IMG/VR virus record: IMGVR_UViG_3300023179_007765
Span: 1 to 59,062 of that record
Length of the DNA: 59,062 bases
DNA from: a virus
Strand: one strand, 5' to 3'
In this document: positions 41,148-50,031 of the stretch, in pieces
How positions within the stretch are numbered: position 1 is the first letter of the stretch
Layout of the letters: each line of letters starts with the position of its first letter
Notes under the pieces: generated by a model
Databases searched by the model: none
The model's input: the letters and a program-made list of their open reading frames with translations, nothing else
What the model was told of the DNA's origin: nothing
Translations under genes and position numbers: made by a program

Positions 41148-42493
41148 TGGGACGATTTTTGCGCACCCTGCCGGTCGAGACTACGCCGGCCTATGAGAAA
41201 CAGCCCCTGCCGCTGGTGGGGGTGTTCTCCTCGTACAACAACAGCCCGGATTGCAGCATCTACGACTCGGATTTCAATCTGGTCAGTCGGGCCAACCAGA
41301 CCAATGCCGGCAATGCCTGGGCGACCTCGGGCGAGATCTGGTCGGACTACACCGGCTGGAACTACACCAACGGCCAGGTCAGCTCGAGTTCGGCAGGTAC
41401 CTATTGGATCAAGGCCACGCCCTGCTACTCGGTCGATGGGCACCAGCTGCTGCGCCTGTCCGCCAATGGCGGCATGGCGATGCGCCAGCCCGATCAGATG
41501 GGCAGCTTCATGGCCAATTTCGGCGTGGTCGTGGGGCCTGAAGGCTACCGTCAGTCGATGTCGTTGTGGTTCTCCGGCACCACCTTGCGCCAGTACACGC
41601 GCGGTGGCTTTGCCCAGCTGGATCAACTCACCACCGGCCTGGCAACCGCCTCGGCCGCCACCTGGGCTGGGGCCAATACCAATATGCGCAGCGCTGTCGG
41701 CTACCACTGGGTCGCCGGCCTCTTGGTGTTGATCGAGGCGCGTGACGCCAGCTGCAACTACCGCGCCCATATCTGGAAGCACCCAACGGCCAAGCTCTCG
41801 GGCAAGCCTGGGGAACTGGATCGCTTCATTCTGGAAGCCAAGGCCGGCAGCAACGGTGCGAGCTATCAATATGTGGATTTCAGCTGGAACGCCAACGGCT
41901 CGACCAGCTACACCGAGAGCCAGTACCGGATGCGGGTGATTCCGACCAAGAGCGGCAAGATCGCCCTGGTGCGTTTTGTGCCGAGCAACTGCTCGCACAT
42001 GGCCGTGCTTACTCCGGGTGCTGGCAACACCGGCACGCTGGACACCAACTTCACGACGGTGTCTTGCACCACGTCCTACGGTATCGAGCAGGGCAGCTAC
42101 TACGGGATGCGTCACCAGATCACCTGGGACAACCAGTGGGTGGCGGCGTTCGCGCCCTATTACTACTACGGCTCAGGCATCTCGGGGCACGTGGTCAACA
42201 CCGATGACCCCACGCGCTACTACCGGCTGTCCTACAGCAGCTCCAGTTGTGGTGTGTCGATCCTCCCGATCCGGGCGAGCGCCTTTGCCTATTCCTTTCA
42301 CGAGAACAACGCCGACTCAAGCCAGGGCTTGAACGTCGGCTTGATGGATTTTGCAGGGGTGGGATTCCAGACCACGGGGGTGCTGGCCAACGGTGGCGCA
42401 GTCAGTTTGTCGACCAGCCGCTACTGGATCGATACCGGCTACACCAGCACCAATTACCCCTGCCTGATGCCCGTTGAGAACTGGAAGATCTAA
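41147..42493 (+). CDS. Probable receptor-binding tail fibre tip
   Basis: 448 residues, rich in Ser, Thr, Tyr, Trp, Asn and Gly (SSYNNSPDCSIYDSDFNLVS, then WSDYTGWNYTNGQVSSSSAG), as in receptor-binding or carbohydrate-binding tips. It has no recognised enzyme motif. It lies at the end of the fibre block, followed by a small chaperone-sized gene. The likely function is binding of a surface polymer, perhaps an S-layer glycan; that is inference. Confidence 0.72.
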   Translation: MGRFLRTLPVETTPAYEKQPLPLVGVFSSYNNSPDCSIYDSDFNLVSRANQTNAGNAWATSGEIWSDYTGWNYTNGQVSSSSAGTYWIKATPCYSVDGHQLLRLSANGGMAMRQPDQMGSFMANFGVVVGPEGYRQSMSLWFSGTTLRQYTRGGFAQLDQLTTGLATASAATWAGANTNMRSAVGYHWVAGLLVLIEARDASCNYRAHIWKHPTAKLSGKPGELDRFILEAKAGSNGASYQYVDFSWNANGSTSYTESQYRMRVIPTKSGKIALVRFVPSNCSHMAVLTPGAGNTGTLDTNFTTVSCTTSYGIEQGSYYGMRHQITWDNQWVAAFAPYYYYGSGISGHVVNTDDPTRYYRLSYSSSSCGVSILPIRASAFAYSFHENNADSSQGLNVGLMDFAGVGFQTTGVLANGGAVSLSTSRYWIDTGYTSTNYPCLMPVENWKI

Positions 42494-42504
42494 AGGAGAC
42501 CGCG

Positions 42505-42957
42505 ATGCCCAAGCTCTACATTGCATTTCATGACAACGGGGTGGTGCGCGATATCGCCACCGAGGCGCTGGAGGGCTATTTACCCGCACCCAGCAAAGCC
42601 ACTTCGACACAGGCCCTGCGCTATGCCCTGCAGGACGGCAAGGCGGTTGATCGCTTCCCCGGCAAAACCGATGAGGAGGTGTTGGCCCTCATCGCTTCGG
42701 AACAAGCAGCCCAGGTCGTGGCTGCTCCATCCCAGAAGGTCATCACCAAACTGGCCTTCATGAATCGCTTCACCATGGAGGAGTTGGCCGCGATCTATAC
42801 CGCTGCCAAGACCGAGGTCATGGTCGAGGTGTTTCTCGACAAGTTGAAGATCGCTGAAGAGGTGAATCTGGCCGATGCCCAGACCATCGGTGGCCTGCAG
42901 GCGCTCGCCGCCAGCGGCCTCTTGACCGAGGCTCGGGTGCAGGAGGTGCTGCAGTGA
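42505..42957 (+). CDS. Tail fibre-associated protein, possible assembly chaperone
   Basis: 150 residues (MPKLYIAFHDNGVVRDIATE). A small N-terminal strand part and a helical C-terminal half, KLAFMNRFTMEELAAIYTAA, then ADAQTIGGLQALAASGLLTE. This last pattern occurs in proteins after phage tip genes. A fibre assembly chaperone is the likeliest role, from position and size. Confidence 0.62.
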   Translation: MPKLYIAFHDNGVVRDIATEALEGYLPAPSKATSTQALRYALQDGKAVDRFPGKTDEEVLALIASEQAAQVVAAPSQKVITKLAFMNRFTMEELAAIYTAAKTEVMVEVFLDKLKIAEEVNLADAQTIGGLQALAASGLLTEARVQEVLQ

Positions 42958-43274
42958 TGGCCGCAATCCAATATCGCCTGTCGATGCTCGGGCTGTGGGG
43001 GCTGTGCCAGATCGCGGCGGTGATCGCGTCGCTCTGGATGCTGGCCGCTGCCCTGACCGGCAGTCGCCGCGCCTGGACCCTGGCGGTGGCTCACGACCAG
43101 TTGGCCAATGCCGCTTTCGGCGGGCACGAGGACGAGACGCTCAGTTCCCGCGCCGGCAAGGCCGCGCGTGACGGCAAGCGCTGGGCCTGCGTGCTGTGTC
43201 GGCTGCTGGATCAGCTCGATCCGAACCACTGCGAGAAGGCCATCGAACCCGATGAGGGCAAGCCCATCGCTTGA
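42957..43274 (+). CDS. Small membrane-anchored phage protein
   Basis: 105 residues from ATG 42957, overlapping the previous stop. One hydrophobic segment near the N-terminus (LWGLCQIAAVIASLWMLAAA) is followed by a charged cytoplasmic-type part with WACVLCRLLDQLDPNHCEKA (three Cys, one His). Function unknown; a moron or superinfection-exclusion role is possible, but unsupported beyond the membrane segment. It is followed by a terminator. Confidence 0.65.
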   Translation: MAAIQYRLSMLGLWGLCQIAAVIASLWMLAAALTGSRRAWTLAVAHDQLANAAFGGHEDETLSSRAGKAARDGKRWACVLCRLLDQLDPNHCEKAIEPDEGKPIA

Positions 43275-43311
43275 GCCTGCTGCACTGCAACTACCCATTC
43301 CCCCGATTTAT

Positions 43312-43334
43312 TCCGCCAATTGGCGGATTTTTTG
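43312..43334 (+). terminator. Rho-independent terminator before the sheath gene
   Basis: TCCGCCA and TGGCGGA form a 7-bp perfect stem with a 2-base loop, followed by six T. It divides the fibre block from the sheath-tube block, so the latter may have its own promoter or rely on antitermination. The sheath start follows 17 bases later. Confidence 0.8.
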
Positions 43335-43350
43335 TTTCTGGAGCCCACCA

Positions 43351-44541
43351 ATGGCAGATCACTTTCTTCACGGGGTCGAGGTCGTTGAAATCGACAACGG
43401 CCCGCGTCCCATTCGTACCGTCCGATCCTCCGTGATCGGGCTTGTCGGCACCGCACCGGATGCCGATGAGCACAGCTTTCCCTTGAACACCCCGGTGCTG
43501 ATTGCCGGCTCTCGCCTGGAGGCGGCCAAGCTGGGTAGCGCCGGCACCTTGCCCATGGCCATCGATGGCATCTTCGATCAGGCAGGGGCGCTGGTGGTCG
43601 TGATCCGGGTGGCCGAAGGGGCGACGGATACCGAAACCCAGACCAACGTTCTCGGCGGTGTCGATGCGGACGGCCAGTACCTCGGCCTGCAGGCGCTCTT
43701 GGCTGCCCAGTCGGTGGCCAAAGTCACGCCACGCATCCTGATTGCCCCAGGCTTTACCCATCAGCGCCCTACAGATCCTGATGACGAGACCCGCCAGCTG
43801 GCGAACCCGGTGGTGGCGGAACTCCTGGGCATTGCCGAGCGCCTGCGTGCGGTGATCATCGCCGACGGCCCCAACACCACGGACGCCGCCGCCATCGACT
43901 ACCGCGAGGACTGGGGCAGCCCCCGCATCTACGTGGTCGATCCGCACGTCAAGGTGATGAAGAACGGGGCCGTGGTGACCGAACCTGTTTCAGCACGTGT
44001 CGCCGGCCTGATCGCCAAGATCGACAACGACCGGGGTTTCTGGTGGAGCCCGTCGAACAACGTTATCAACGGCATCGTCGGCAGCCACCGGCCGGTGGAT
44101 TTTGCGCTGGGTGATCCGAATGCCCGGGCCAACCTGCTCAACGAGAACGAGGTGGCCACCATCATCCAGGAGGATGGCTACCGCCTGTGGGGCAACCGCA
44201 CCTGTTCCTCGGACCCCAAGTGGGCTTTCCTGAGTGTCCGGCGCACCGCCGACATGATCAACGAGTCGCTGTTGCGCGCCCACCTCTGGGCCGTGGATCG
44301 CAACATCACCAAGACCTATGTCGAGGAAGTCACCGAAGGGGTCAATGCCTATCTGCGCCAGTTGAAGGCACAAGGCGCGATCCTCGGTGGCAAGTGCTGG
44401 GCCGACCCGGATCTGAACTCGCCTCAGTCGATTCAGGACGGGAAGATTTACTTCAACTTCGACTTCACCCCGCCGTATCCGGCTGAGCACATCATCTTCT
44501 GCTCGCATTTGGTCGATGACTATCTGGAGGAGATTCTGTAA
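43351..44541 (+). CDS. Contractile tail sheath protein, P2 gpFI-like
   Basis: 396 residues from ATG 43351 (behind TCTGGAG). HGVEVVEIDNGPRPIRTVRS, then SVIGLVGTAPDAD, ILIAPGFTHQRP, YREDWGSPRIYVVDPHVK and WALLSVRR-like (WAFLSVRRTADMINESL) are sheath signatures. It forms the contractile sheath around the tube. A long upstream extension of the frame is rejected because it runs through the previous gene and the terminator. Confidence 0.96.
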   Translation: MADHFLHGVEVVEIDNGPRPIRTVRSSVIGLVGTAPDADEHSFPLNTPVLIAGSRLEAAKLGSAGTLPMAIDGIFDQAGALVVVIRVAEGATDTETQTNVLGGVDADGQYLGLQALLAAQSVAKVTPRILIAPGFTHQRPTDPDDETRQLANPVVAELLGIAERLRAVIIADGPNTTDAAAIDYREDWGSPRIYVVDPHVKVMKNGAVVTEPVSARVAGLIAKIDNDRGFWWSPSNNVINGIVGSHRPVDFALGDPNARANLLNENEVATIIQEDGYRLWGNRTCSSDPKWAFLSVRRTADMINESLLRAHLWAVDRNITKTYVEEVTEGVNAYLRQLKAQGAILGGKCWADPDLNSPQSIQDGKIYFNFDFTPPYPAEHIIFCSHLVDDYLEEIL

Positions 44542-45053
44542 TGGCCATCGAACTGCCGCGTGTTCTGAAAAACATGAACCTCTTCGTCGACGGCCGGGGC
44601 TACGCCGGGCGTATCGACGAGATTCAACTCCCGAAACTCACCTTGAAGACCGAGGAGCACCGCGCCGGCGGCATGGACCTGCCGGTCGAGATCGATCTCG
44701 GTATGGAAAAGCTCGAAGCCGAGCTCACTATTGCCGACCACGACCCGGAGGTCTTCAAACTCTTTGGCCTGCTGGATAACGCCGCGACGCAAATCACCAT
44801 CCGGGGCGCCATCCAGGCGCAGGGCTCGGAAGCGAAGCCCGTCATCGTCAATCTGCGCGGCGGCTGGAAAGAGCTCGACGCCGGCACCTGGAAGCCGGGC
44901 GATAAAAGCACCCTCAAGGTCTCGGTGGCGGCCAGCTACTACAAGCTGACCATCGATGACGAAGAGTTGATCGAGATCGATGCCATCAACCTGGTCCGAA
45001 AGGTCGGCGGTACCGATCAGATGGAAGGCATTCGTGCCGCGATTGGCCTGTGA
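44541..45053 (+). CDS. Tail tube protein, P2 gpFII-like
   Basis: 170 residues. ELPRVLKNMNLFVDGRGYAG, then EIQLPKLTLKTEEHRAGGMD and ELTIADHDPEVFKLFG are typical gpFII motifs. The tube carries DNA to the cell. The start overlaps the sheath stop by one base, consistent with equal synthesis. Confidence 0.95.
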   Translation: MAIELPRVLKNMNLFVDGRGYAGRIDEIQLPKLTLKTEEHRAGGMDLPVEIDLGMEKLEAELTIADHDPEVFKLFGLLDNAATQITIRGAIQAQGSEAKPVIVNLRGGWKELDAGTWKPGDKSTLKVSVAASYYKLTIDDEELIEIDAINLVRKVGGTDQMEGIRAAIGL

Positions 45054-45080
45054 TGAATGAGAGCGATAAGGAGCACACCT

Positions 45081-45329
45081 ATGAGCACGGCTGAACGCAT
45101 CAAACTCAACTTTCCCATCGAGCACGACGGCGTCCCCATTGCCGATATTGCCCTGCGCCGTCCCACGGTGGGCGACCACCTGGCCGCGCAGAAGTCGGCC
45201 GGGACGGACGCCGAGCGCGAGATCCGCCTGATCGCCAACCTGGCTGAACTGCCACCCGCCGCGATCCATCAGCTCGATATGAAGGACTACGCCCAACTGC
45301 AGAAGGTGCTGGGCGGTTTTTTGCAGTGA
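45081..45329 (+). CDS. Tail assembly chaperone, P2 gpE-like
   Basis: 82 residues from ATG 45081. KLNFPIEHDGVPIADIALRR and KDYAQLQKVLGGFLQ match gpE. Its end carries the T6G slippage sequence that fuses it to E'. It keeps the tape measure and tube in an assembly-ready state. Confidence 0.9.
   Translation: MSTAERIKLNFPIEHDGVPIADIALRRPTVGDHLAAQKSAGTDAEREIRLIANLAELPPAAIHQLDMKDYAQLQKVLGGFLQ
45317..45323 (+). other. Programmed -1 frameshift site T_TTT_TTG (gpE / gpE')
   Basis: The gpE frame reads GGT TTT TTG CAG TGA. A -1 slip on T_TTT_TTG continues GCA GTG AAT CCG, directly into the E' frame. The P2 E/E' gene uses the same heptamer. Confidence 0.9.
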
Positions 45330-45472
45330 ATCCGGGTGAGCTTTCCGCCCTCGTGGTGGAGCTCGCCCTCTACACCCATTGGCCTCGATCCGAGTTGCTT
45401 GCCCTGGAGGTGAGTGAGTTGGTCGAGGCCTTGTCATTGGCGCGGCGGCTGTCTGCAACGCCATCTTCCTGA
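45326..45472 (+). CDS. gpE' part of the frameshift tail chaperone gpE-E'
   Basis: 48 codons in the -1 frame, ending at TGA 45470-45472: NPGELSALVVELALYTHWPR, then SELLALEVSELVEALSLARR. The GpE-like pattern (hydrophobic helix, HWPRSELLALEV) is clear. It is probably made as the C-terminus of the fused gpE-E' protein (from 45081), by slippage at 45317-45323; GTG 45326 could act as an independent start. It was too short to stand out as a normal ORF. Confidence 0.85.
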   Translation: MNPGELSALVVELALYTHWPRSELLALEVSELVEALSLARRLSATPSS

Positions 45473-45481
45473 GGTTTCCCC

Positions 45482-48364
45482 ATGGCCACAGCGCATCCCG
45501 TTCAGATCAGCATCGGTGCCACGCTGGCGGCCTCGCTCGGCTCGGCCGTGCGTGGTGCCCAGGCGCAGTTGAACCAGCTGGGCTCCACGATGGCCGAACT
45601 TGGCAACAAGCAGTCCGGCATCAAGCAGCTGGAGACCCTGCGCGCCCAGGCCAAGGATGCGGCACTGGCCATGCGCGCGGCGCAGCAGAAGGTCTCCGGG
45701 CTGGAAGCGAACATCGCCGGCCAGGATGGTGGTGCCACGGCCAAGCAGGCCCGCGAACTCGAACGCGCCCGTGCGGCGGCGACGCGTGCGGAGGACGCCT
45801 ACCGTCGCCAGCGCTCGGCCGTCGATGAACTGAGCACCTCTTTGCAGCGTATGGGCGTGAACACCCGGGCGATGGGTGCGGAGTCCGCACGTCTCGGCAG
45901 TCAGCTCGAAACCCTGCGCTTCCGTACCGAAGCCTTGACCCGTGCGCAACAGGCACAGGCACGCAATCTGGAGAACCGCAGCGCCTACCGCGCCCAGATG
46001 ATGGATGCGGTGGCCCTGGGGGGCGCGCTTTATGGCCTGGTGCAACCGGCTGTCCAGTTCGAGTCGGTGATGGCCGACGTCAAGAAGGTGGTGAACTTCG
46101 ACACGCCTGATCAATTCGGGCAGATGTCCAAAGATGTGCTCTTGATGTCGACCCGCATCCCGATGGCCGCTGACGGTATCGGCGCCATTGTCGCGGCGGC
46201 CGGTCAGGCCGGTATTGCCCGCGAGGAGTTGCTGCGCTTTGCCGAGGACGCCGCCAAGATGGGCGTAGCCTTTGACCTGTCGGGCCAGCAGGCCGGTGCC
46301 GCCATGACGGGCCTACGCTCGATCTTCGGCCTCACCCAGGACGAGGTGGTGAAGCTCGGCGACGCCATCAATCACCTGTCCAACAACATGGACGCCAAGG
46401 CATCCGATCTTTTGAACATCGCCAATCGGGCCGGTTCGACCGCCAAACTCTTCGGCCTGTCCGGCGCACAGTTGAATGCTTTGGGCGCGACCTTTCTGGC
46501 GCTCAAGACGCCGCCCGAGGTCGCCGCCACCGGCATCAATGCACTGCTGATGAAGTTGGCCACCGCCGACAAGCAGAACGAGAAGTTCCAGCAGGGGCTG
46601 CAGGACATCGGGCTGTCTGCTGAGGTCATGAAGAAGATGATCCAGCGTGACGCCCAAGGCGCCCTGACCACCTTTCTGCGCCAGGTGAAGAACGCGCCCG
46701 ATCTGATGGGCACCCTGTCGGACCTCTTCGGCATGGAGTACGCCGACGACATCGCCAAGCTGGTGGGGTCGATGGACACCTACGAGAAGGCGGTGGGCCT
46801 GGTGGCCGATCAGACCGCCTATGCGGGTTCGATGCAGAAGGAGTACGAAGCGCGCTCGGCCACCACGGCCAACAATCTGCAGCTCCTCAAAAACCAGATG
46901 AGCCGGCTGGGCATCACGGTGGGCAATGCGCTGCTGCCGGCCTTGAACAACTTGGTGGGCGCGCTGATGGGTCCCATCGACAGCCTGGCCAATCTCGCCG
47001 AACGGTTTCCTGTCGTTACGCAAGTTGTGGTGGGCACCGTTGGTGCCGTGCTGGGCCTGAAGGTGGCCACCATCGCACTGGGCTATGCCTGGACCTTCGT
47101 GAAGGGGCCGATCCTCGGTGCCCAGGTGGCATTTCAGTCAGCCCGGGCAGGTCTGGCGCTACTGCAAGTGCAGGCGGCGGCCACTGGAACCAGTGCCAGC
47201 ATTCTGTCGCTGGCCTGGAGTCGTATTCAGACGGGTGCGCTCGGGTTACTCGCTCCGATCAAGTCAGCAGCACTGGCCTTCTGGTCGATGCTGCCGGCGA
47301 TTGGCGCGACGACGGCCGCGTTGCTCGCCAACCCGATCACCTGGATCGTGGCGGGCATCGGTGCCGCTGTCGCTGGCCTGGCGCTGGTGATCCGCAAATA
47401 TTGGGACCCCATCGCGGCCTACGTCGGTAGCGTGTTCGAGGGCATCCGGTCGGCGCTGCAGCCAGCGATCAGCAGTCTGACCACAGCACTGGCACCGCTG
47501 GCGCCGATTGGAAATCTCATCGCCAACGTCTTCGGCTTCATCGCCGATGGCGTGAGCCGGGTGGTCGGCTGGATTGGGCGGCTGCTCGCGCCGGTGACGC
47601 TTTCCACGGAGGAGTTCAACAGTCTGTCCGCATCCGGCCAATCCCTCGGGGCGGTGATCGGTGGTGTGTTGAGCACAGCTTTTACTGTGCTGACCCTACC
47701 GATCCGGGCCGTGAGCACGCTGGTGGGGTGGGTGATCAACGGCTTTACGGCCCTGGTGTCCTTCTCACCCCTGGCCCAGATCAGCGCCGCTTGGCAGCCA
47801 GTGGCGGATTTCATGACCGGTCTCTGGTCGGGTATCACTACCACCGTTGGTCAAGCCATCGACTGGATAGCCAACAAGATCGGCTGGGCGATCAACGCTG
47901 GCAAGCAGGTCGGCGACTGGTTCGGTTCGCTCTTCGGCAGCGAGAAGCAGGCTGTGCCGACATCCACGGCACCAACATTCTCGCGTCCAGCGGCTATGGG
48001 TGGCACTGCCGCGCTGGCTGCGCCGCGTCCAGCTGTCGGTACCGCGCCGGTTGGCATCACGCCGATGTCAGCGGGCAGTCCGGCAGTAGCAAACACCCGG
48101 CCGATGGCAATGCCTGCTCAACCGCTGGCTGCGCGCGGCAACACCAGTGTGTCGCTGTCGGCCCCGATCACGGTCAACGCCCCGCCTGGGATGGATGCGC
48201 GCGAGATCGCCGCACTCATCGAATCGCGCTTGCGCGCCTTGATGCGCGAGACCACCCGCAGTCCGGCGGCAGCGATGTACGACTGTTTCCTTCCACTTTC
48301 TTTCATTGTCGAGGTGTGCCATGGCCGAACGGGTGATGTTGGGCCTGGGCGAGTTTCGTTTTGA
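45482..48364 (+). CDS. Tape measure protein, P2 gpT-like
   Basis: 960 residues. N-terminal coiled coil (RAAATRAEDAYRRQRSAVDE), then the TIGR01760-type core FESVMADVKKVVNFDTPDQF, AAAGQAGIAREELLRFAEDA, and LKTPPEVAATGINALLMKLA. Several hydrophobic segments lie between about 500 and 700 (WSMLPAIGATTAALLANPIT). Tail length should follow its length. Its C-terminus overlaps gpU by 44 bases, which is long for this gene pair and ends in an odd sequence (CFLPLSFIVEVCHG). Confidence 0.94.
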   Translation: MATAHPVQISIGATLAASLGSAVRGAQAQLNQLGSTMAELGNKQSGIKQLETLRAQAKDAALAMRAAQQKVSGLEANIAGQDGGATAKQARELERARAAATRAEDAYRRQRSAVDELSTSLQRMGVNTRAMGAESARLGSQLETLRFRTEALTRAQQAQARNLENRSAYRAQMMDAVALGGALYGLVQPAVQFESVMADVKKVVNFDTPDQFGQMSKDVLLMSTRIPMAADGIGAIVAAAGQAGIAREELLRFAEDAAKMGVAFDLSGQQAGAAMTGLRSIFGLTQDEVVKLGDAINHLSNNMDAKASDLLNIANRAGSTAKLFGLSGAQLNALGATFLALKTPPEVAATGINALLMKLATADKQNEKFQQGLQDIGLSAEVMKKMIQRDAQGALTTFLRQVKNAPDLMGTLSDLFGMEYADDIAKLVGSMDTYEKAVGLVADQTAYAGSMQKEYEARSATTANNLQLLKNQMSRLGITVGNALLPALNNLVGALMGPIDSLANLAERFPVVTQVVVGTVGAVLGLKVATIALGYAWTFVKGPILGAQVAFQSARAGLALLQVQAAATGTSASILSLAWSRIQTGALGLLAPIKSAALAFWSMLPAIGATTAALLANPITWIVAGIGAAVAGLALVIRKYWDPIAAYVGSVFEGIRSALQPAISSLTTALAPLAPIGNLIANVFGFIADGVSRVVGWIGRLLAPVTLSTEEFNSLSASGQSLGAVIGGVLSTAFTVLTLPIRAVSTLVGWVINGFTALVSFSPLAQISAAWQPVADFMTGLWSGITTTVGQAIDWIANKIGWAINAGKQVGDWFGSLFGSEKQAVPTSTAPTFSRPAAMGGTAALAAPRPAVGTAPVGITPMSAGSPAVANTRPMAMPAQPLAARGNTSVSLSAPITVNAPPGMDAREIAALIESRLRALMRETTRSPAAAMYDCFLPLSFIVEVCHGRTGDVGPGRVSF

Positions 48365-48719
48365 AATCGCCACGCTCGCTTACCAAAAATTCTCACTCAA
48401 CCAGTCCTGGCGCTGGCAAGAGCAGGCGCGCATCAACCGCGATCCGGCCCTGCAGTTTTTCGGACGCAACGTTGGTGAGATCGAACTCGACGGCGTGATT
48501 TACCCGAGCTTCAAAGGCGGCCTCGCCCAGGTCGAGGCGATGCGTGCGCTGGCTGATGCCGGCAAGCCGCTGCAACTGGTCGACGGCCTGGGTCGCATCT
48601 GGGGGGGCTGGGTGATCACGGAGATCGGGGACACCCGCACGGTGTTCGCCAACGATGGCCAGCCCAGGAAGCTGGAGTTCCGCATCAAGCTCAAGGCCTA
48701 CGGGGAGGATCAGCCATGA
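48321..48719 (+). CDS. Tail protein gpU-like
   Basis: 132 residues from ATG 48321 (MAERVMLGLGEFRFEIATLA). WRWQEQARINRDPALQFFGR and YPSFKGGLAQVEAMRALAD are standard gpU signatures. It terminates or stabilises the tail. It overlaps the end of the tape measure gene and the start of X. Confidence 0.94.
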   Translation: MAERVMLGLGEFRFEIATLAYQKFSLNQSWRWQEQARINRDPALQFFGRNVGEIELDGVIYPSFKGGLAQVEAMRALADAGKPLQLVDGLGRIWGGWVITEIGDTRTVFANDGQPRKLEFRIKLKAYGEDQP

Positions 48720-48934
48720 GCCGCCCCCTCTTCAAGCGCGTGATCACCCGGGATGGGGATGTCCTCGATGACCTCATCTGGCAGCACTATGGACGCAGCA
48801 ATGTGCTGGCCGCTGTGCTCGAGGCCAATCCCGCTCTGGCGCGGTTGCCCCCGGTCCTTAGCGCTGGCCTGGTGATCGAGCTGCCTGAGTTGCCGCTGCC
48901 GGCAGAAGCGCCGGTGATCCGGCTGTGGTCATGA
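48716..48934 (+). CDS. Tail protein X (LysM-like)
   Basis: 72 residues. TRDGDVLDDLIWQHYGRSNV, then LEANPALARLPPVLSAGLVI, shows a small LysM-like fold. It is needed for tail or baseplate assembly in P2-like phages. ATGA overlap with gpU. Confidence 0.93.
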   Translation: MSRPLFKRVITRDGDVLDDLIWQHYGRSNVLAAVLEANPALARLPPVLSAGLVIELPELPLPAEAPVIRLWS

Positions 48935-48944
48935 GGGGGCATCG

Positions 48945-50018
48945 ATGCAACCGATCTTCCGTCTCTACGCCGACAGCGAAGAGATCACCGCTGCCATCCG
49001 AGACCGGCTGATCGAGCTGGTGGTCACCGACGAAGCAGGCATCCAGTCCGATGAGTTGAAACTGACCCTCGATGATCGCCGCCGTGAGGATGGCGCGATT
49101 GCCGAGCTGCCGCGCATCGGCACGGTGCTGACCGTGTCGCTGGGCTACGCCGAAACCCGGCTGGTATCGATGGGACGCTTCATTGTCGATGAGGTCGAGA
49201 TGCGCTCGCCACCGGCCACGCTGACGGTCTCGGCCAAGGCCGCCGATATGGTCGGGCCGTTTCGCAGCCCCAAGACCCGCTCCTGGGATACGACCACACT
49301 GGGCCAGCTGGTCGAGGCCATCGCTGCCGAGCATCGGTACGAGGCCAAGATCGATGCCGAACTCGGCGCCATTGCCATCCCAAATCTGGATCAGACCGAG
49401 GAGTCGGACATGGCGCTGCTCACCAGGCTGGCCGCCAAGCACGATGCCGTGGCCAAGCCCGTGGCCGGGTTCCTGGTGCTGGCCAAGCAGGGGGCGATCA
49501 AGACCATCACCGGCCAAGTGATGCCGACGATCTCTCTCAATGCCGGTGATTTGGCCGAATGGCGCTACCGACACTCGGCGCGCAAACCCGGCGGCAGTGG
49601 TTCGACCAGCGAGGGTGATACGCAAAAACCACCGACGACAGCGACCGGTGGCACACGCGCCTACTGGTGGGACTTCGAGAAGGGGGAACGTCGGGAAGTG
49701 ACCACTGGCCAGCCGCCGTTCGAGGAGATCCGCTACGTCCACGCTACAGAAGCCGAGGCCAAAGCCGCCGCAGCCACCCGCAAGAACACTGGCGAACGGG
49801 GACAAGGTGAACTCTCGTTCAGCCTACCGGGTGATCCAAGGCTCGCCGCCGAAGGCCGGCTGTCGATTTCCCTGCGCCCGGGCATCCCCACCGACTGGCG
49901 CATCAAGCGGGTCGAACACCGACTTGGCGCCCAGGGCTACACGACGCAGGTCGAGTGCGAGCGCTTCACGGCCTCACTGGCCCCAGTGACCGATGCCACC
50001 ACTGAATCCAACAGATAA
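48945..50018 (+). CDS. Baseplate hub protein, P2 gpD-like (late control D)
   Basis: 357 residues. The family pattern includes ITAAIRDRLIELVVTDEAGI, then DELKLTLDDRR, LGQLVEAIAAEHRY, and QTEESDMALLTRLAAKHDAV, in part. Structurally like T4 gp27/VgrG hub. It links the spike and tube. Ends at TAA 50016. Confidence 0.94.
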   Translation: MQPIFRLYADSEEITAAIRDRLIELVVTDEAGIQSDELKLTLDDRRREDGAIAELPRIGTVLTVSLGYAETRLVSMGRFIVDEVEMRSPPATLTVSAKAADMVGPFRSPKTRSWDTTTLGQLVEAIAAEHRYEAKIDAELGAIAIPNLDQTEESDMALLTRLAAKHDAVAKPVAGFLVLAKQGAIKTITGQVMPTISLNAGDLAEWRYRHSARKPGGSGSTSEGDTQKPPTTATGGTRAYWWDFEKGERREVTTGQPPFEEIRYVHATEAEAKAAAATRKNTGERGQGELSFSLPGDPRLAAEGRLSISLRPGIPTDWRIKRVEHRLGAQGYTTQVECERFTASLAPVTDATTESNR

Positions 50019-50031
50019 GGAGACAAGCACA

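Noticed and set aside
49993-50031. ATG 49993 as start of the first holin
   Set aside because: It lies within gpD and lacks a ribosome-binding site, while GTG 50032 has AAGGAG at good distance.
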